DNA of 64,000 bases. It comes from CAXBNB01 sp965267535 (GTDB lineage: Bacteria > Bacteroidota > Bacteroidia > Cytophagales > Cyclobacteriaceae). The stretch lies in contig OZ254082.1 in NCBI GenBank assembly GCA_965267535.1, forward strand, positions 1,178,001 through 1,242,000. The letters are read 5' to 3'. The notes under the pieces were generated by a model, which searched no databases, had not been told where the DNA came from, and worked only from the letters and a program-made list of their open reading frames with translations. Position numbers and translations under genes: made by a program. Within the stretch, counting starts at the first letter, position 1. Every line of letters begins with the position of its first letter. Below are positions 36,206-44,921 of the stretch, one piece after another.

Positions 36206-36236
36206 TTGTTTTTCAAAATTAAAAAATCTATTTTTG
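36206..36236 (+). promoter_or_regulatory. Promoter of the rplM-rpsI-rpsB-tsf operon
   Basis: TTG (36206-36208), 20 nt, TATTTTTG (36229-36236): an exact match to the Bacteroidota sigma-ABfr consensus. Transcription should start near 36243, giving a leader of about 47 nt that contains a small CCCT/AGGG hairpin. Confidence 0.75.
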
Positions 36237-36289
36237 TGTCCCTTTTTGAGGGGTGGTATGATTTTGTTTAAAATTCAACACAAAATATA

Positions 36290-36736
36290 GTGGATTCATT
36301 AAGTTATAAAACTGCATCGTTAAACAAAGCAACAGTTGAGAAAGACTGGGTTGTAGTAGATGCTGAAGGAAAAGTTCTGGGTAGGTTAGCCAGCGAAGTA
36401 GCAAAAGTTATGCGTGGCAAGTACAAGCCGGGTTATACTCCGAACGTAGATTGCGGTGACAATGTAATTGTTATCAATTCTGACAAAATAAAATTGACAG
36501 GTAAAAAGTGGACGGACAAAGTATATGTGTCGCACACTGGCTACCCGGGAGGTCAGAAAAAACAGACTCCAAAGGAGGTAATGACCAGAAAATCTTCCAC
36601 TATTTTGGTAGAGCGCGCTGTGAAAGGCATGCTCCCTAAAAACAGACTGGGAAGAGCTATCTATAAAAATCTGTATGTGTATGAGGGTAGCGAACACCCA
36701 CATGAAGCACAACAACCTAAAGCATTAAATATATAA
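36290..36736 (+). CDS. rplM: 50S ribosomal protein L13
   Basis: A 148-residue L13, an early assembly protein of the large subunit. The frame starts with GTG at 36290 (MDSLSYKTASLNKATVEKDW), which matches the Bacteroidota N-terminus; the next internal Met would remove conserved residues. Conserved blocks are VVVDAEGKVLGRLAS, HTGYPGGQK and GMLPKNRLGR. First gene of the ribosomal operon, 5 nt before rpsI. Confidence 0.98.
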   Translation: MDSLSYKTASLNKATVEKDWVVVDAEGKVLGRLASEVAKVMRGKYKPGYTPNVDCGDNVIVINSDKIKLTGKKWTDKVYVSHTGYPGGQKKQTPKEVMTRKSSTILVERAVKGMLPKNRLGRAIYKNLYVYEGSEHPHEAQQPKALNI

Positions 36737-36741
36737 CCTGT

Positions 36742-37128
36742 ATGGACGTAGTAAACACTATAGGAAGAAGAAAAACCTCGGTTGCAAGATTATACATGCA
36801 GGCAGGTAATGGTGAAATCAAAATCAACAACAGGAGTCTTGATGAGTATTTCCCATTTGAAATATACCAAACAATCGTAAAGCAGCCTTTGACAGTAGTT
36901 GAAGAAGAAAGCAATTACGACATTAAGCTGGTAGTAGGCGGTGGCGGATACAAAGGCCAGGCCGAAGCTATCCGTTTGGCTATTGCCAGAGCACTTGTAG
37001 AAGTGAATCCTGAGCACAGACCAGCGGTGAAGAAAGAAGGCTTTTTGACAAGGGATCCTCGTATGGTAGAAAGGAAGAAATACGGTAGAAGAAAAGCGAG
37101 AAGAAGATTCCAGTTTAGCAAGCGTTAA
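36742..37128 (+). CDS. rpsI: 30S ribosomal protein S9
   Basis: A 128-residue S9. GRRKTSVARLYMQAGNGEIKINNR opens the protein and the basic tail YGRRKARRRFQFSKR reaches the ribosomal P site; GGGYKGQAEAIRLAIARALVEVNP is the central family block. Preceded by rplM (5 nt) and followed by rpsB (26 nt). Confidence 0.98.
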   Translation: MDVVNTIGRRKTSVARLYMQAGNGEIKINNRSLDEYFPFEIYQTIVKQPLTVVEEESNYDIKLVVGGGGYKGQAEAIRLAIARALVEVNPEHRPAVKKEGFLTRDPRMVERKKYGRRKARRRFQFSKR

Positions 37129-37154
37129 TCAATTTTTATATATATTTTATTTTA

Positions 37155-37925
37155 ATGGCTAAAATAGAGCACAAAGACTTACTTGATGCTGGTGTTCACT
37201 TCGGACACTTAACGAGAAAGTGGGATCCACGTATGGCGCCTTACATCTTCATGGAGAAGAACGGTATCCATATCATCGATCTTTATAAAACCCTTAATTG
37301 CCTCGAAGAAGCATCAAACGCAATTAAGCAGATTGTAAAATCTGGAAGGAAAGTAATGTTTGTAGCTACCAAAAAGCAAGCACGCGAAGTAGTGACTGCT
37401 GAGGCGCAGAAAAACAGAATGCCTTACGTGACTGATCGTTGGTTGGGTGGTATGTTGACAAACTTTGCTACCATCAGAAAATCATTGAAGAAGCTTTCTT
37501 CTATGGACAAGATGTTGAAAGAAGACTCTTACAAAAATCTTGCAAAGAGAGAAAGACTCATGATCAGCAGGGAAAAAATCAAGCTGGAAAGAGTACTGGG
37601 AGGTATCTCTGACCTGACCCGATTGCCTGCAGCGCTGTTTGTGGTAGATATCAAAAGAGAGCATATCGCTATCAAAGAAGCGCAGAAGTTGAACATCCCT
37701 GTGTTTGCTATGGTGGATACCAACTCTGATCCTAATCAGGTAGATTTTCCGATACCTTCAAACGACGATGCATTCAAGTCAATCGACCTTATCGTAAGAC
37801 ACATCAGTGCTGCTATCGAAGAGGGACTGAACGAGCGCAAGAAAGACAAGGAAGAAGCGAAGCAGAAGGAAGAAATAGAAGCGAAGAAGAAAGCAGACGA
37901 AAAAGCGACTGAAGCAGCGGATTAA
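37155..37925 (+). CDS. rpsB: 30S ribosomal protein S2
   Basis: A 256-residue S2. Typical blocks: LLDAGVHFGHLTRKWDPRMAPYIF, VMFVATKKQAREVV, YVTDRWLGGMLTNF, PAALFVVDIKREHIAIKEAQKLNIPVFAMVDTNSDP. The C-terminus is a charged Lys/Glu/Ala tail, longer than in E. coli, as in other Bacteroidota. A terminator-like hairpin separates it from tsf. Confidence 0.98.
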   Translation: MAKIEHKDLLDAGVHFGHLTRKWDPRMAPYIFMEKNGIHIIDLYKTLNCLEEASNAIKQIVKSGRKVMFVATKKQAREVVTAEAQKNRMPYVTDRWLGGMLTNFATIRKSLKKLSSMDKMLKEDSYKNLAKRERLMISREKIKLERVLGGISDLTRLPAALFVVDIKREHIAIKEAQKLNIPVFAMVDTNSDPNQVDFPIPSNDDAFKSIDLIVRHISAAIEEGLNERKKDKEEAKQKEEIEAKKKADEKATEAAD

Positions 37926-37953
37926 GACAATCACGATATAGATAAATACTTAG

Positions 37954-38002
37954 AAAATTGAACATTAACCTGGTTTTATTAGGATTGATGTTCAATTTTT
38001 TA
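37954..38002 (+). terminator. Terminator-like hairpin between rpsB and tsf
   Basis: AAAATTGAACAT pairs with ATGTTCAATTTT (12 bp) around a 22-nt loop and is followed by T run TTTTTTATT. As it lies inside an operon it is more likely an attenuator or mRNA-processing site that lowers tsf relative to ribosomal proteins. Confidence 0.6.
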
Positions 38003-38033
38003 TTAATAGAAAACATAACATAAAAGAATAAAA

Positions 38034-38864
38034 ATGGCAATTACTGCAAAAGAAGTAAACCAGCTGAGGCAAATGACCGGCGCTGGAATGATGGATTGTA
38101 AAAAAGCACTTGTAGAAGCTGAAGGCGACTATGACAAGGCGATTGAATTGCTAAGGAAAAAAGGTCAAAAAGTAAGTGCATCCAGATCTGACAGAGAGAC
38201 TACCGAAGGTATCGTACTGGTAAAAACCAACGACGACCAGAGCGAAGGTACTCTTATCGCATTTACTTGCGAAACTGACTTTGTAGCTAAAAACGAAGAT
38301 TTTGTAGCTCTTGGAAACGAAATCCTTGAAGCTGCTTATGCAAATAAACCAGCTGATATCGATGCTTTGAAAGCACTTCCTGCAGGTGACATTACTATCG
38401 GTGAAAAAATCATTGAAAACATTGGTAAGATCGGTGAGAAGCTTGAGATTACTGCTTACGAAGTATTGAAAGCTGAAAAAGTTGTGCCTTACATCCATGC
38501 GGGTAGCAAACTCGGTGTATTGGTAGGCCTTGCTAATACTAACGGTACTGCTGTAGAGGATGCCGGAAAAGACGTGGCAATGCAGATTGCTGCTATGAAT
38601 CCATTGGCACTTGACAAAGACGGAGTAGATTCTTCGATCGTAGAAAAAGAAATAGAGATCGGAAAAGAGCAAGCCAGAGCAGAAGGAAAGCCAGAGCAGA
38701 TGTTGGAGAAAATTGCAATGGGTAAGCTGAACAAGTTTTACAAAGAAAACACATTGTTGAGTCAGGCTTTTGTGAAAGACAACTCTGTTAACATTTCACA
38801 ATACCTTGATGGTATCAGCAAAGGATTGACTGTTAGTGCCTTCAAAAGGGTTGCTATCGGATAA
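38034..38864 (+). CDS. tsf: Elongation factor Ts
   Basis: A 276-residue nucleotide-exchange factor for EF-Tu. The N-terminal UBA-like domain (VNQLRQMTGAGMMDCKKALVEAEGDYDKAIELLRKKG) and the core motif LIAFTCETDFVAKNEDF with catalytic TDFV are clear; the coiled-coil and C-terminal NISQYLDGISKGLTVSAFKRVAIG follow. Last gene of the operon, ending before a strong terminator. Confidence 0.98.
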   Translation: MAITAKEVNQLRQMTGAGMMDCKKALVEAEGDYDKAIELLRKKGQKVSASRSDRETTEGIVLVKTNDDQSEGTLIAFTCETDFVAKNEDFVALGNEILEAAYANKPADIDALKALPAGDITIGEKIIENIGKIGEKLEITAYEVLKAEKVVPYIHAGSKLGVLVGLANTNGTAVEDAGKDVAMQIAAMNPLALDKDGVDSSIVEKEIEIGKEQARAEGKPEQMLEKIAMGKLNKFYKENTLLSQAFVKDNSVNISQYLDGISKGLTVSAFKRVAIG

Positions 38865-38889
38865 TATTTCCAACACGTTCACGAAACTG

Positions 38890-38924
38890 AAAAGCCCATC
38901 CTGATCTCAGGGTGGGCTTTTTTT
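38890..38924 (+). terminator. Terminator of the ribosomal operon
   Basis: Stem AAAAGCCCATCCTG with CAGGGTGGGCTTTT (14 bp, one G-U), 4-nt loop ATCT, then T run. Confidence 0.9.
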
Positions 38925-39259
38925 ACCTCAGTATTAGGGCAACCTGTAGCCCTGTCACTTGTGTACTTTTAACTATTTTTTCTGTTGATGAAGCAAGGCA
39001 ATAGTCCGAGGATTTGAGGTTTTAAAACAACAGCTGAGCTGTTTCAGGAACTAGCTATAGATGATGTTTGTGGGGCATAAATAGATGAATATCGAAAACC
39101 TGGAGTAGTTAAATTTGAGTGAATATTTCACTGATATTTACGTTTTAATTTATCTCATGCTTTTTTTTACTTAGTAGTAAAATCTGAGTAAATCGGTTTA
39201 TAAGTCATTGAAATTCTATATTTTTCCGAAATAGTTTGTATTTTTTTAACTTCAAGTAC
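38925..39259. other. A+T-rich gene-free stretch before the secreted propeller protein
   Basis: About 335 nt with no convincing gene. It holds a TAAATTTG box (39110-39117, exact TAnnTTTG but no TTG at -33), a small palindrome GTGAATATTTCAC next to it and a 6-bp hairpin TTTACT/AGTAAA further on. These could belong to the promoter region of the next gene. Confidence 0.45.
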
Positions 39260-41749
39260 ATGCAAATTCGGTTAATTATCACTGCAATATTTTTGGTATT
39301 TTTTCTTGGCACAAGCTATTCTCAGTCATGGACTCAACAAAGTACAGGCTTATACGGAGGAAGTATTAACGCTTTGATTTCCAAGGGAAATACAATGCTA
39401 GCTGCCACAAATAATGCGGGAATATTCAGGTCCGTTGATTCAGGAGTGTCTTGGTCAAGAATAAGGAAAGGGCTCCTTGATTATGATTTTACTTGCTTTG
39501 AAATAATGGGTGACACCATTATTGCTGGAGGTTTTTTTAGTGGAATTCACTATTCTGCCGATAATGGCATCTCTTGGAACTCTACCCTTTCCAAACCAGA
39601 ATATCAAATAACAAGCCTCCTCGTTCATGGGGATAAACTTTTAGCTGGCTCAGTCAGAGGCTTGTTCATCTCTATCAATAAAGGCGGCAATTGGACTTCT
39701 TTAAGTTCCAAACTACCTGGAGCAGGTGAACACCCACGGATAGAATCTATTTTTGAAATTGATAACAAGATCATTGTAGGTTTAAGTTTTGGGGGAGGCT
39801 ATATTTCGTCCGACAATGGTGAAACATGGATTCAAATATCTGATATTCCCACCAATTTAAGTGTTTATCAAGGTACAGAAAATGCTGGTTTGTATTATTT
39901 AGCAACAAGTAAAGGTGTGTATGTATCCGCAAATGAAGGTGCTGACTGGATACAGGTTGGCACAGGGATTCCTGATACTCATATTTTTGATTTAAGGTTA
40001 AAAAACAATACTCTATTTGCGGCAACTTTTAAGGGGCTTTATTCAAGCGTAGATAATGGTTCTAGTTGGACTAAAAGAACTCTGCCTAAAGGGTTTTCTG
40101 AGGCTAATTGTATTCATTTCTTTGGTGACGACATATTCCTTGGAGGAAATGAAGTTGGTATTATTCACTCTTCAGACAATGGGATTTCGTGGAATTCTTC
40201 AAACGATGGACTGACTGCACTAAAGGTAAAGCAGTTAGTGAAATCTGGTGAATACCTTATAGCCTCAACAGCTTCTGATCTTTTTAGGTCAAAAGATGGC
40301 TTAGTCTGGTTCAATATTGGAAGAGCAAATGGGAATATCCTGAACAATATCTTGGCAAAAGGGGACTCTTTGTTGACGACACAAAGCCGATTAATACTTT
40401 ATTCCACCGATCATGGCGATTCATGGAATTTTTTCCCATCTCAGGGATTACCAAACAAGCCTCTAACATTGAATTACGTGCATGATAGTGATATCTATGC
40501 TAGTGCAGGGGACCTATATGCATTTAGGAACGAATCTTGGGTACAGTTGATCGGCAATACCGGTTACCAATTATATCGCAGCATGACAGAGACAAATGAT
40601 AAATTATTTGTCTCCTCGGGCTTACTTTTATACGCTTCTGAAGATGAAGGCATTACATGGTCAGAAAGAACTGGCAATTTACCATTAGGCAATGGTATAA
40701 TAAGAACCATTCAAGGAGTTAATGATTATTTATTTGTCGCTATTGAGAACGATATTTATAAAAGTAAAGACCTTGATTCTGAATGGGTGAATACTGATTT
40801 TGAAGTTTCAGGTACCATTCGGGAAATTCATATTTTTAACGACTATGTTTTTGTTGGCGCATATAGAAATGGTATTCATTTTTCTCCTGATATGGGTGAT
40901 ACTTGGATTGACATTAACAATGAAATGACTAAAACCCTCTCTCCTGAGGTAATTTATCATCGTGATGATACTTTGTTTGTCGGGACAGACGAGGGTATTT
41001 GGGTTTCTAGTATGAAAGATTATTATCCTAAAATACAGTCATTTGAACCGATAAGTGCAGAAATTGGGGAGAATGTTACCATTAGTGGAAAAAATTTTAG
41101 TTCCAATCTAGAGAAGAATTTGGTCACTTTAAATGGCGAACCAGTTGATGTGCTTGTAGCTAATCCTGAAACCATAATTTTTAAAGTTCCTGTGGGTGCA
41201 ACATCAGGAGCCATAACCATAACCTTGAATGGGCAATCGGCAGAAAGTATAGAACAGCTCTGTGTCCAACCAGAAGTGCCCATCATATCCATCTCGGAAG
41301 ATTCGCAGGGAAATATTATTCTCGGTTCAACTCACGAGGTAGGTAACCAATGGTATTTTAACGGCAATCCAATTGAAGGGGCTAATCATAAAAGTTATAC
41401 GATATCAGAATATGGAATATATACACTACGAGTTGGGCAGGAAGAGTGCTACAGTGAATTCTCAGAGGCATATAATTATGTGCTTTTGGGATTGAATGAA
41501 ACGGAAAAATTTGAGGTGTTTCCAACACCCACTTCTGATAATTTAAATATTAAATTTCATGGGTTTAATCAATCAAAAGAAATTGATATAAAACTCTTTG
41601 ATACATCTGGCAGGCTTGTCTATGACTTTAAAAGCCTAGGGTCAAAAATAGCAAACTTAGAAATGACCGAATTTAAGCCTGGAGTATATTTACTTTCTGT
41701 AATTCAAGGAATTAATAAACAAAATGCTCGGGTGATAAAATTACCATAA
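39260..41749 (+). CDS. T9SS-secreted Asp-box (BNR-like) propeller protein with IPT/TIG domain
   Basis: A 829-residue secreted protein. The start at 39260 opens a signal peptide (MQIRLIITAIFLVFFLGTSYSQS). About ten Asp-box repeats of the form S-x-D-x-G-x-x-W (SVDSGVSW, SADNGISW, SSDNGETW, STDHGDSW, SPDMGDTW) indicate one or two beta-propellers, as in sortilin or sialidase-like proteins; sialidase catalytic residues are not evident. Residues from about 590 form an IPT/TIG domain (ISAEIGENVTISGKNFSS), and the last 80 residues are a T9SS type A sorting domain (FEVFPTPTSDNLNIKF to GVYLLSVIQG). Base composition is visibly A+T-richer than the flanking core genes, suggesting transfer. Likely cell-surface or secreted; ligand unknown. 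Confidence 0.9.
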   Translation: MQIRLIITAIFLVFFLGTSYSQSWTQQSTGLYGGSINALISKGNTMLAATNNAGIFRSVDSGVSWSRIRKGLLDYDFTCFEIMGDTIIAGGFFSGIHYSADNGISWNSTLSKPEYQITSLLVHGDKLLAGSVRGLFISINKGGNWTSLSSKLPGAGEHPRIESIFEIDNKIIVGLSFGGGYISSDNGETWIQISDIPTNLSVYQGTENAGLYYLATSKGVYVSANEGADWIQVGTGIPDTHIFDLRLKNNTLFAATFKGLYSSVDNGSSWTKRTLPKGFSEANCIHFFGDDIFLGGNEVGIIHSSDNGISWNSSNDGLTALKVKQLVKSGEYLIASTASDLFRSKDGLVWFNIGRANGNILNNILAKGDSLLTTQSRLILYSTDHGDSWNFFPSQGLPNKPLTLNYVHDSDIYASAGDLYAFRNESWVQLIGNTGYQLYRSMTETNDKLFVSSGLLLYASEDEGITWSERTGNLPLGNGIIRTIQGVNDYLFVAIENDIYKSKDLDSEWVNTDFEVSGTIREIHIFNDYVFVGAYRNGIHFSPDMGDTWIDINNEMTKTLSPEVIYHRDDTLFVGTDEGIWVSSMKDYYPKIQSFEPISAEIGENVTISGKNFSSNLEKNLVTLNGEPVDVLVANPETIIFKVPVGATSGAITITLNGQSAESIEQLCVQPEVPIISISEDSQGNIILGSTHEVGNQWYFNGNPIEGANHKSYTISEYGIYTLRVGQEECYSEFSEAYNYVLLGLNETEKFEVFPTPTSDNLNIKFHGFNQSKEIDIKLFDTSGRLVYDFKSLGSKIANLEMTEFKPGVYLLSVIQGINKQNARVIKLP

Positions 41750-42196
41750 ACGTACCCAATCTTGATAGGGTTTAATTTACATAATCCCCACGTCCACGAC
41801 ACGAAAAGCTATTTTACAGACGGTTCAAGCACTCAAACCAAGCCACGCTGTATGGTCAAACCCTTCATCTTGGAAATAATTTCATCGTCAGTCATCAGCA
41901 TCCTTTTGAGTATGATATCGAACAGAGCGTTTCTGAATTTGCCATAATTCAGGAGTTTGTTCCACTGGTCACGTTTGGGATTCATTTCTTCTATACGTAT
42001 CAGTCTATGCTCTTTATTCCAAATGCGCATTTGTCACCTGTTGTAGTCAATAACCAACCCCAGGCTACATAAATGTTAAACGGTATTTTTGAAGCCTATG
42101 TGATAGTTGGGTAGAAAGGTTGTGTTTTAGTCAGAAATATAAAAGCAGTTTTTTGTACTTGTACTCAATAGAAGAAAGACGCTCATGCACCTCTCA
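41750..42196. other. Gene-poor stretch between the propeller gene and metG
   Basis: 447 nt without a confident gene. A 65-codon minus-strand frame (41833-42030) is listed separately. I see no tRNA and no terminal inverted repeats or target duplications that would mark an insertion sequence. The downstream part is A+T-rich and must hold the metG 3' end signals, but I find no strong hairpin. Confidence 0.4.
41833..42030 (-). CDS. Possible small or remnant protein, unrecognised
   Basis: A 65-residue frame, charged and plausible as a real peptide (RDQWNKLLNYGKFRNALFDIILKRM, then MTDDEIISKMKG), without signal peptide or known motif. Amino-acid composition looks more protein-like than most antisense frames here, so it may be a small gene or the remnant of a larger one lost from this accessory segment. 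No ribosome-binding site or promoter supports it. Confidence 0.25.
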   Translation of the reverse strand: MRIWNKEHRLIRIEEMNPKRDQWNKLLNYGKFRNALFDIILKRMLMTDDEIISKMKGLTIQRGLV

Positions 42197-44257
42197 TTAA
42201 CTCACCATCGCTCCATTGTCCGCTAAATCATTCGGCTGGATTAGTTTGAGGCTGCCGTCTTCGTTTTCAGCCATAAGTATCATTCCCTGGCTTTCTACTC
42301 CCATGATTTTACGAGGAGGGAGGTTTGCCAGTAAGGTTACCTGCTTTCCTACCATTTCTTCCGGACTATAGTGCTTGGCTATGCCGCTAAGTATGGTACG
42401 CTTATCCATACCTGTATCCACTAAAAATTTCAGGAGTTTGTTTGATTTAGGAACTTTCTCAGCTTCCAGTATTGTGCCTATTCTCAAGTCCATTTTCATG
42501 AAGTCATCAAATGCGACTTCTTCTTTTTGTGGGGCTACAGAGGTGTTTTCCACGGGAGTTTCTGGTTTTTTTAATTTTTCAATTTGTTTTTCAACTACTT
42601 CATCTTCTATTTTTTCAAAGAGTAAAGCGGCTTTTTCGATAGCGTGACCTGCGGCTAATAGTTCGGGCGATCCTGCTTCCTGCCACGGTAGTTCTTTTAG
42701 GTTCAGCAGGGCTCTTAGTTTTTCTCCTGTTCTCGGTAGAAAAGGGTCGCTTACTATGGCCAGATTAGCTGCTATTTGCAGGCCTATGTTTAGTATGGTA
42801 GCTGTGCGTTCAGGATCGGTTTTGATCAGCTTCCAGGGCTCAGTATCTGCCAGGTATTTGTTGCCTAGTCGTGCTACATCCATTACCAGTGAAAGTGCTT
42901 CGCGGAATCGGTATTTTTCTATGGACTCACCGATGCGTGCCGGTAGCTTGCTTAGCTCGTCAAGCACTTCCTGATCGATGGCAGTGGGTTTACCTGCCTG
43001 AGGAGTTTTACCATCAAAAAACTTATGGGTTAATACTACAGCTCTGTTGACGAAGTTGCCATATATAGCTACCAGTTCGCTGTTGTTTCGGGTTTGATAA
43101 TCTTTCCAGGTAAAATCATTGTCTTTTGTTTCCGGAGCAGTAGCGCATAGTACGTAGCGCAGTACATCCTCTTTGTTGGGGAACTCATCCAGGTATTCGT
43201 TGAGCCACACGGCCCAATTTCTCGACGTAGAGAGCTTATCTCCCTCCAGGTTGAGGAATTCGTTAGCTGGCACGTTTTCGGGCAATACATAGCCTCCGTG
43301 TGCGTGTAGTATAGCCGGGAATATGATGCAGTGAAATACGATGTTGTCTTTGCCGATAAAGTGTATCAGACACGTGTCATCTTCTTCTTTTTCGGAGGTT
43401 TTCCAGTAGTCCTCCCAGTTTTTGCCATTGTCTTCTGCCCATTGTTTTGTAGCAGAAATGTATCCTATCGGAGCATCCAGCCATACATACAGTTTTTTGC
43501 CTTCAGCTTCGTCGAGAGGTACGTCTACACCCCAGTCCAGATCGCGGGTCATGGCTCTGGGCTGCAGCCCTTCTTTTAGCCAACTGCTGCACTGTCCATA
43601 TACGTTGGATTTCCACTGACCTTTTTTGCCCTCTATAAGCCACTTTTCCAGCCAGGGTTGGTATTTGTCCAGTGGCAGGTACCAGTGCTTGGTGGTTTTG
43701 AGTACTGGAGCCTTTCCGCTAAGGGTAGATATGGGGTTTATCAACTCTGTAGGGCTCAGTGACGATCCGCATTTCTCACATTGGTCTCCATAAGCACTAT
43801 TGTGATTGCATTTAGGACAAGTGCCGGTAATGTATCTGTCAGCTAAAAATTGTTTAAACTCCTCGTCGTAATATTGTTCAGACTCTATCTCTTCAAATTC
43901 TCCCTGATTGTACAGTGTGGTAAAAAACTCCTGTGAAGTTTTGTGGTGAATGTCTGCTGAGGTGCGGTGGTAGATGTCGAATGAAATGCCAAACCGCTCG
44001 AAAGTGTCCTTGTTTAGTTCGTGGTATTGGTCGATGATGGCCTTGGGAGTTGTGCCTTCTTTTTTTGCTTTTATGGTAATGGCCGCTCCATGCTCGTCGC
44101 TACCACATACGTAGAGTACGTCTTTGCCCTGAGCTCGTAAATAACGAACGTAAATATCGGCCGGGAGGTAAGCGCCTGCTATGTGGCCTATGTGTAATGG
44201 CCCGTTGGCATAGGGTAGTGCTGATGTTACTGTATATCTTTTAAAATCTTTTCCCAC
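42197..44257 (-). CDS. metG: Methionyl-tRNA synthetase with C-terminal tRNA-binding domain
   Basis: A 686-residue class I synthetase. A GTG at 44257 (MGKDFKRYTVTSALPYANG) is chosen as start: the frame is open further but loses family similarity, and a promoter box lies just upstream. The HIGH motif is PLHIGHIAG; the KMSKS motif appears as DKLSTSRNW. A zinc knuckle (CPKCNHNSAYGDQCEKCG) lies near residue 145. The last 110 residues (FDDFMKMDLRIGTILEAEKVPKSNKLLKFLVD onward) are an EMAP/Trbp111-like tRNA-binding dimerisation domain, common in Bacteroidota MetG. Confidence 0.97.
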   Translation of the reverse strand: MGKDFKRYTVTSALPYANGPLHIGHIAGAYLPADIYVRYLRAQGKDVLYVCGSDEHGAAITIKAKKEGTTPKAIIDQYHELNKDTFERFGISFDIYHRTSADIHHKTSQEFFTTLYNQGEFEEIESEQYYDEEFKQFLADRYITGTCPKCNHNSAYGDQCEKCGSSLSPTELINPISTLSGKAPVLKTTKHWYLPLDKYQPWLEKWLIEGKKGQWKSNVYGQCSSWLKEGLQPRAMTRDLDWGVDVPLDEAEGKKLYVWLDAPIGYISATKQWAEDNGKNWEDYWKTSEKEEDDTCLIHFIGKDNIVFHCIIFPAILHAHGGYVLPENVPANEFLNLEGDKLSTSRNWAVWLNEYLDEFPNKEDVLRYVLCATAPETKDNDFTWKDYQTRNNSELVAIYGNFVNRAVVLTHKFFDGKTPQAGKPTAIDQEVLDELSKLPARIGESIEKYRFREALSLVMDVARLGNKYLADTEPWKLIKTDPERTATILNIGLQIAANLAIVSDPFLPRTGEKLRALLNLKELPWQEAGSPELLAAGHAIEKAALLFEKIEDEVVEKQIEKLKKPETPVENTSVAPQKEEVAFDDFMKMDLRIGTILEAEKVPKSNKLLKFLVDTGMDKRTILSGIAKHYSPEEMVGKQVTLLANLPPRKIMGVESQGMILMAENEDGSLKLIQPNDLADNGAMVS

Positions 44258-44273
44258 TGTAGTCTTTTTTGCG

Positions 44274-44281
44274 CAAAGATA
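44274..44281 (-). promoter_or_regulatory. -7 box of metG
   Basis: TATCTTTG on the minus strand, an exact TAnnTTTG match, 17 nt before the GTG start, implying a very short leader. No TTG at -33 is seen. The box falls inside the longer open frame and so supports the shorter metG start. Confidence 0.45.
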
Positions 44282-44384
44282 GAAGGATTGTAGAATTAAC
44301 CACTTGTTTGTGGCTATGATAATCGGCGACTCTTTGCCTGTGTATATGTGAGGCATTTTTGTTATATTTCTATAAAAAAGAGCC

Positions 44385-44921
44385 ATGTCTGATGCCTTAA
44401 AAGAGCTTCTTTTTGAAAACGGATACATTTTTTCGAGAAATGATCAGACGGTGATGATTGGGCGAAGGGTAGTGTCTTCCTGGATCAGGTTTTGGGTGTT
44501 TGGGAGTGTTGGGCTTATTATTACCTTGGTTAGTCTTGTCTTTTTAAGCGGCAACATTCTGGGGGCAGGAGTGTTTTCGCTCGCTTTTGGAGTTGTTTTG
44601 CTGGGTATGCCTTTCTATGCATATCTCTTTGCGCCCTACCGTGGGGTGGTTTTTGATATTCAAAACAAAGCTTTGTTGTTTCGTTCGGGCAGGTCGAGGG
44701 CGTATCGATTTGAAGAGGTAGACTCGCTGGAGTGGAAAACCAAGGTGAGCGATGCAGATACCAGTGCTTTTTCTGATTCCAATGAAGAGCACAGATGCTA
44801 TTTTAACCTCGTGATGAGAAACGGCATAAAAGAAGAGCTCTTTTACCTGAGTGTAGACCGAGCACTGACCCACGCTCAAATAAAAGAGCTCCACAATGTA
44901 TTTGAAGAAATACTGGTTTAG
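44385..44921 (+). CDS. Uncharacterised two-helix membrane protein (PH-like)
   Basis: A 178-residue protein: a short cytoplasmic N-terminus, two membrane helices (about residues 32-55 and 60-83), and a C-terminal soluble part starting at YRGVVFDIQNKALLFRSGRSRAYRFEEVDSLEW, which resembles bacterial PH-like domains seen in small membrane proteins. I do not recognise a named family. Divergent from metG; its last 4 bases overlap the end of the convergent rseP. Confidence 0.75.
   Translation: MSDALKELLFENGYIFSRNDQTVMIGRRVVSSWIRFWVFGSVGLIITLVSLVFLSGNILGAGVFSLAFGVVLLGMPFYAYLFAPYRGVVFDIQNKALLFRSGRSRAYRFEEVDSLEWKTKVSDADTSAFSDSNEEHRCYFNLVMRNGIKEELFYLSVDRALTHAQIKELHNVFEEILV

Noticed and set aside
39260..41749. 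Sialidase reading for the Asp-box protein
   Set aside because: Asp boxes are present, but I do not see the Arg triad, catalytic Tyr/Glu or FRIP motif of sialidases.
41750..42196. Insertion sequence remnant
   Set aside because: No transposase motif, terminal inverted repeats or target duplications could be identified.
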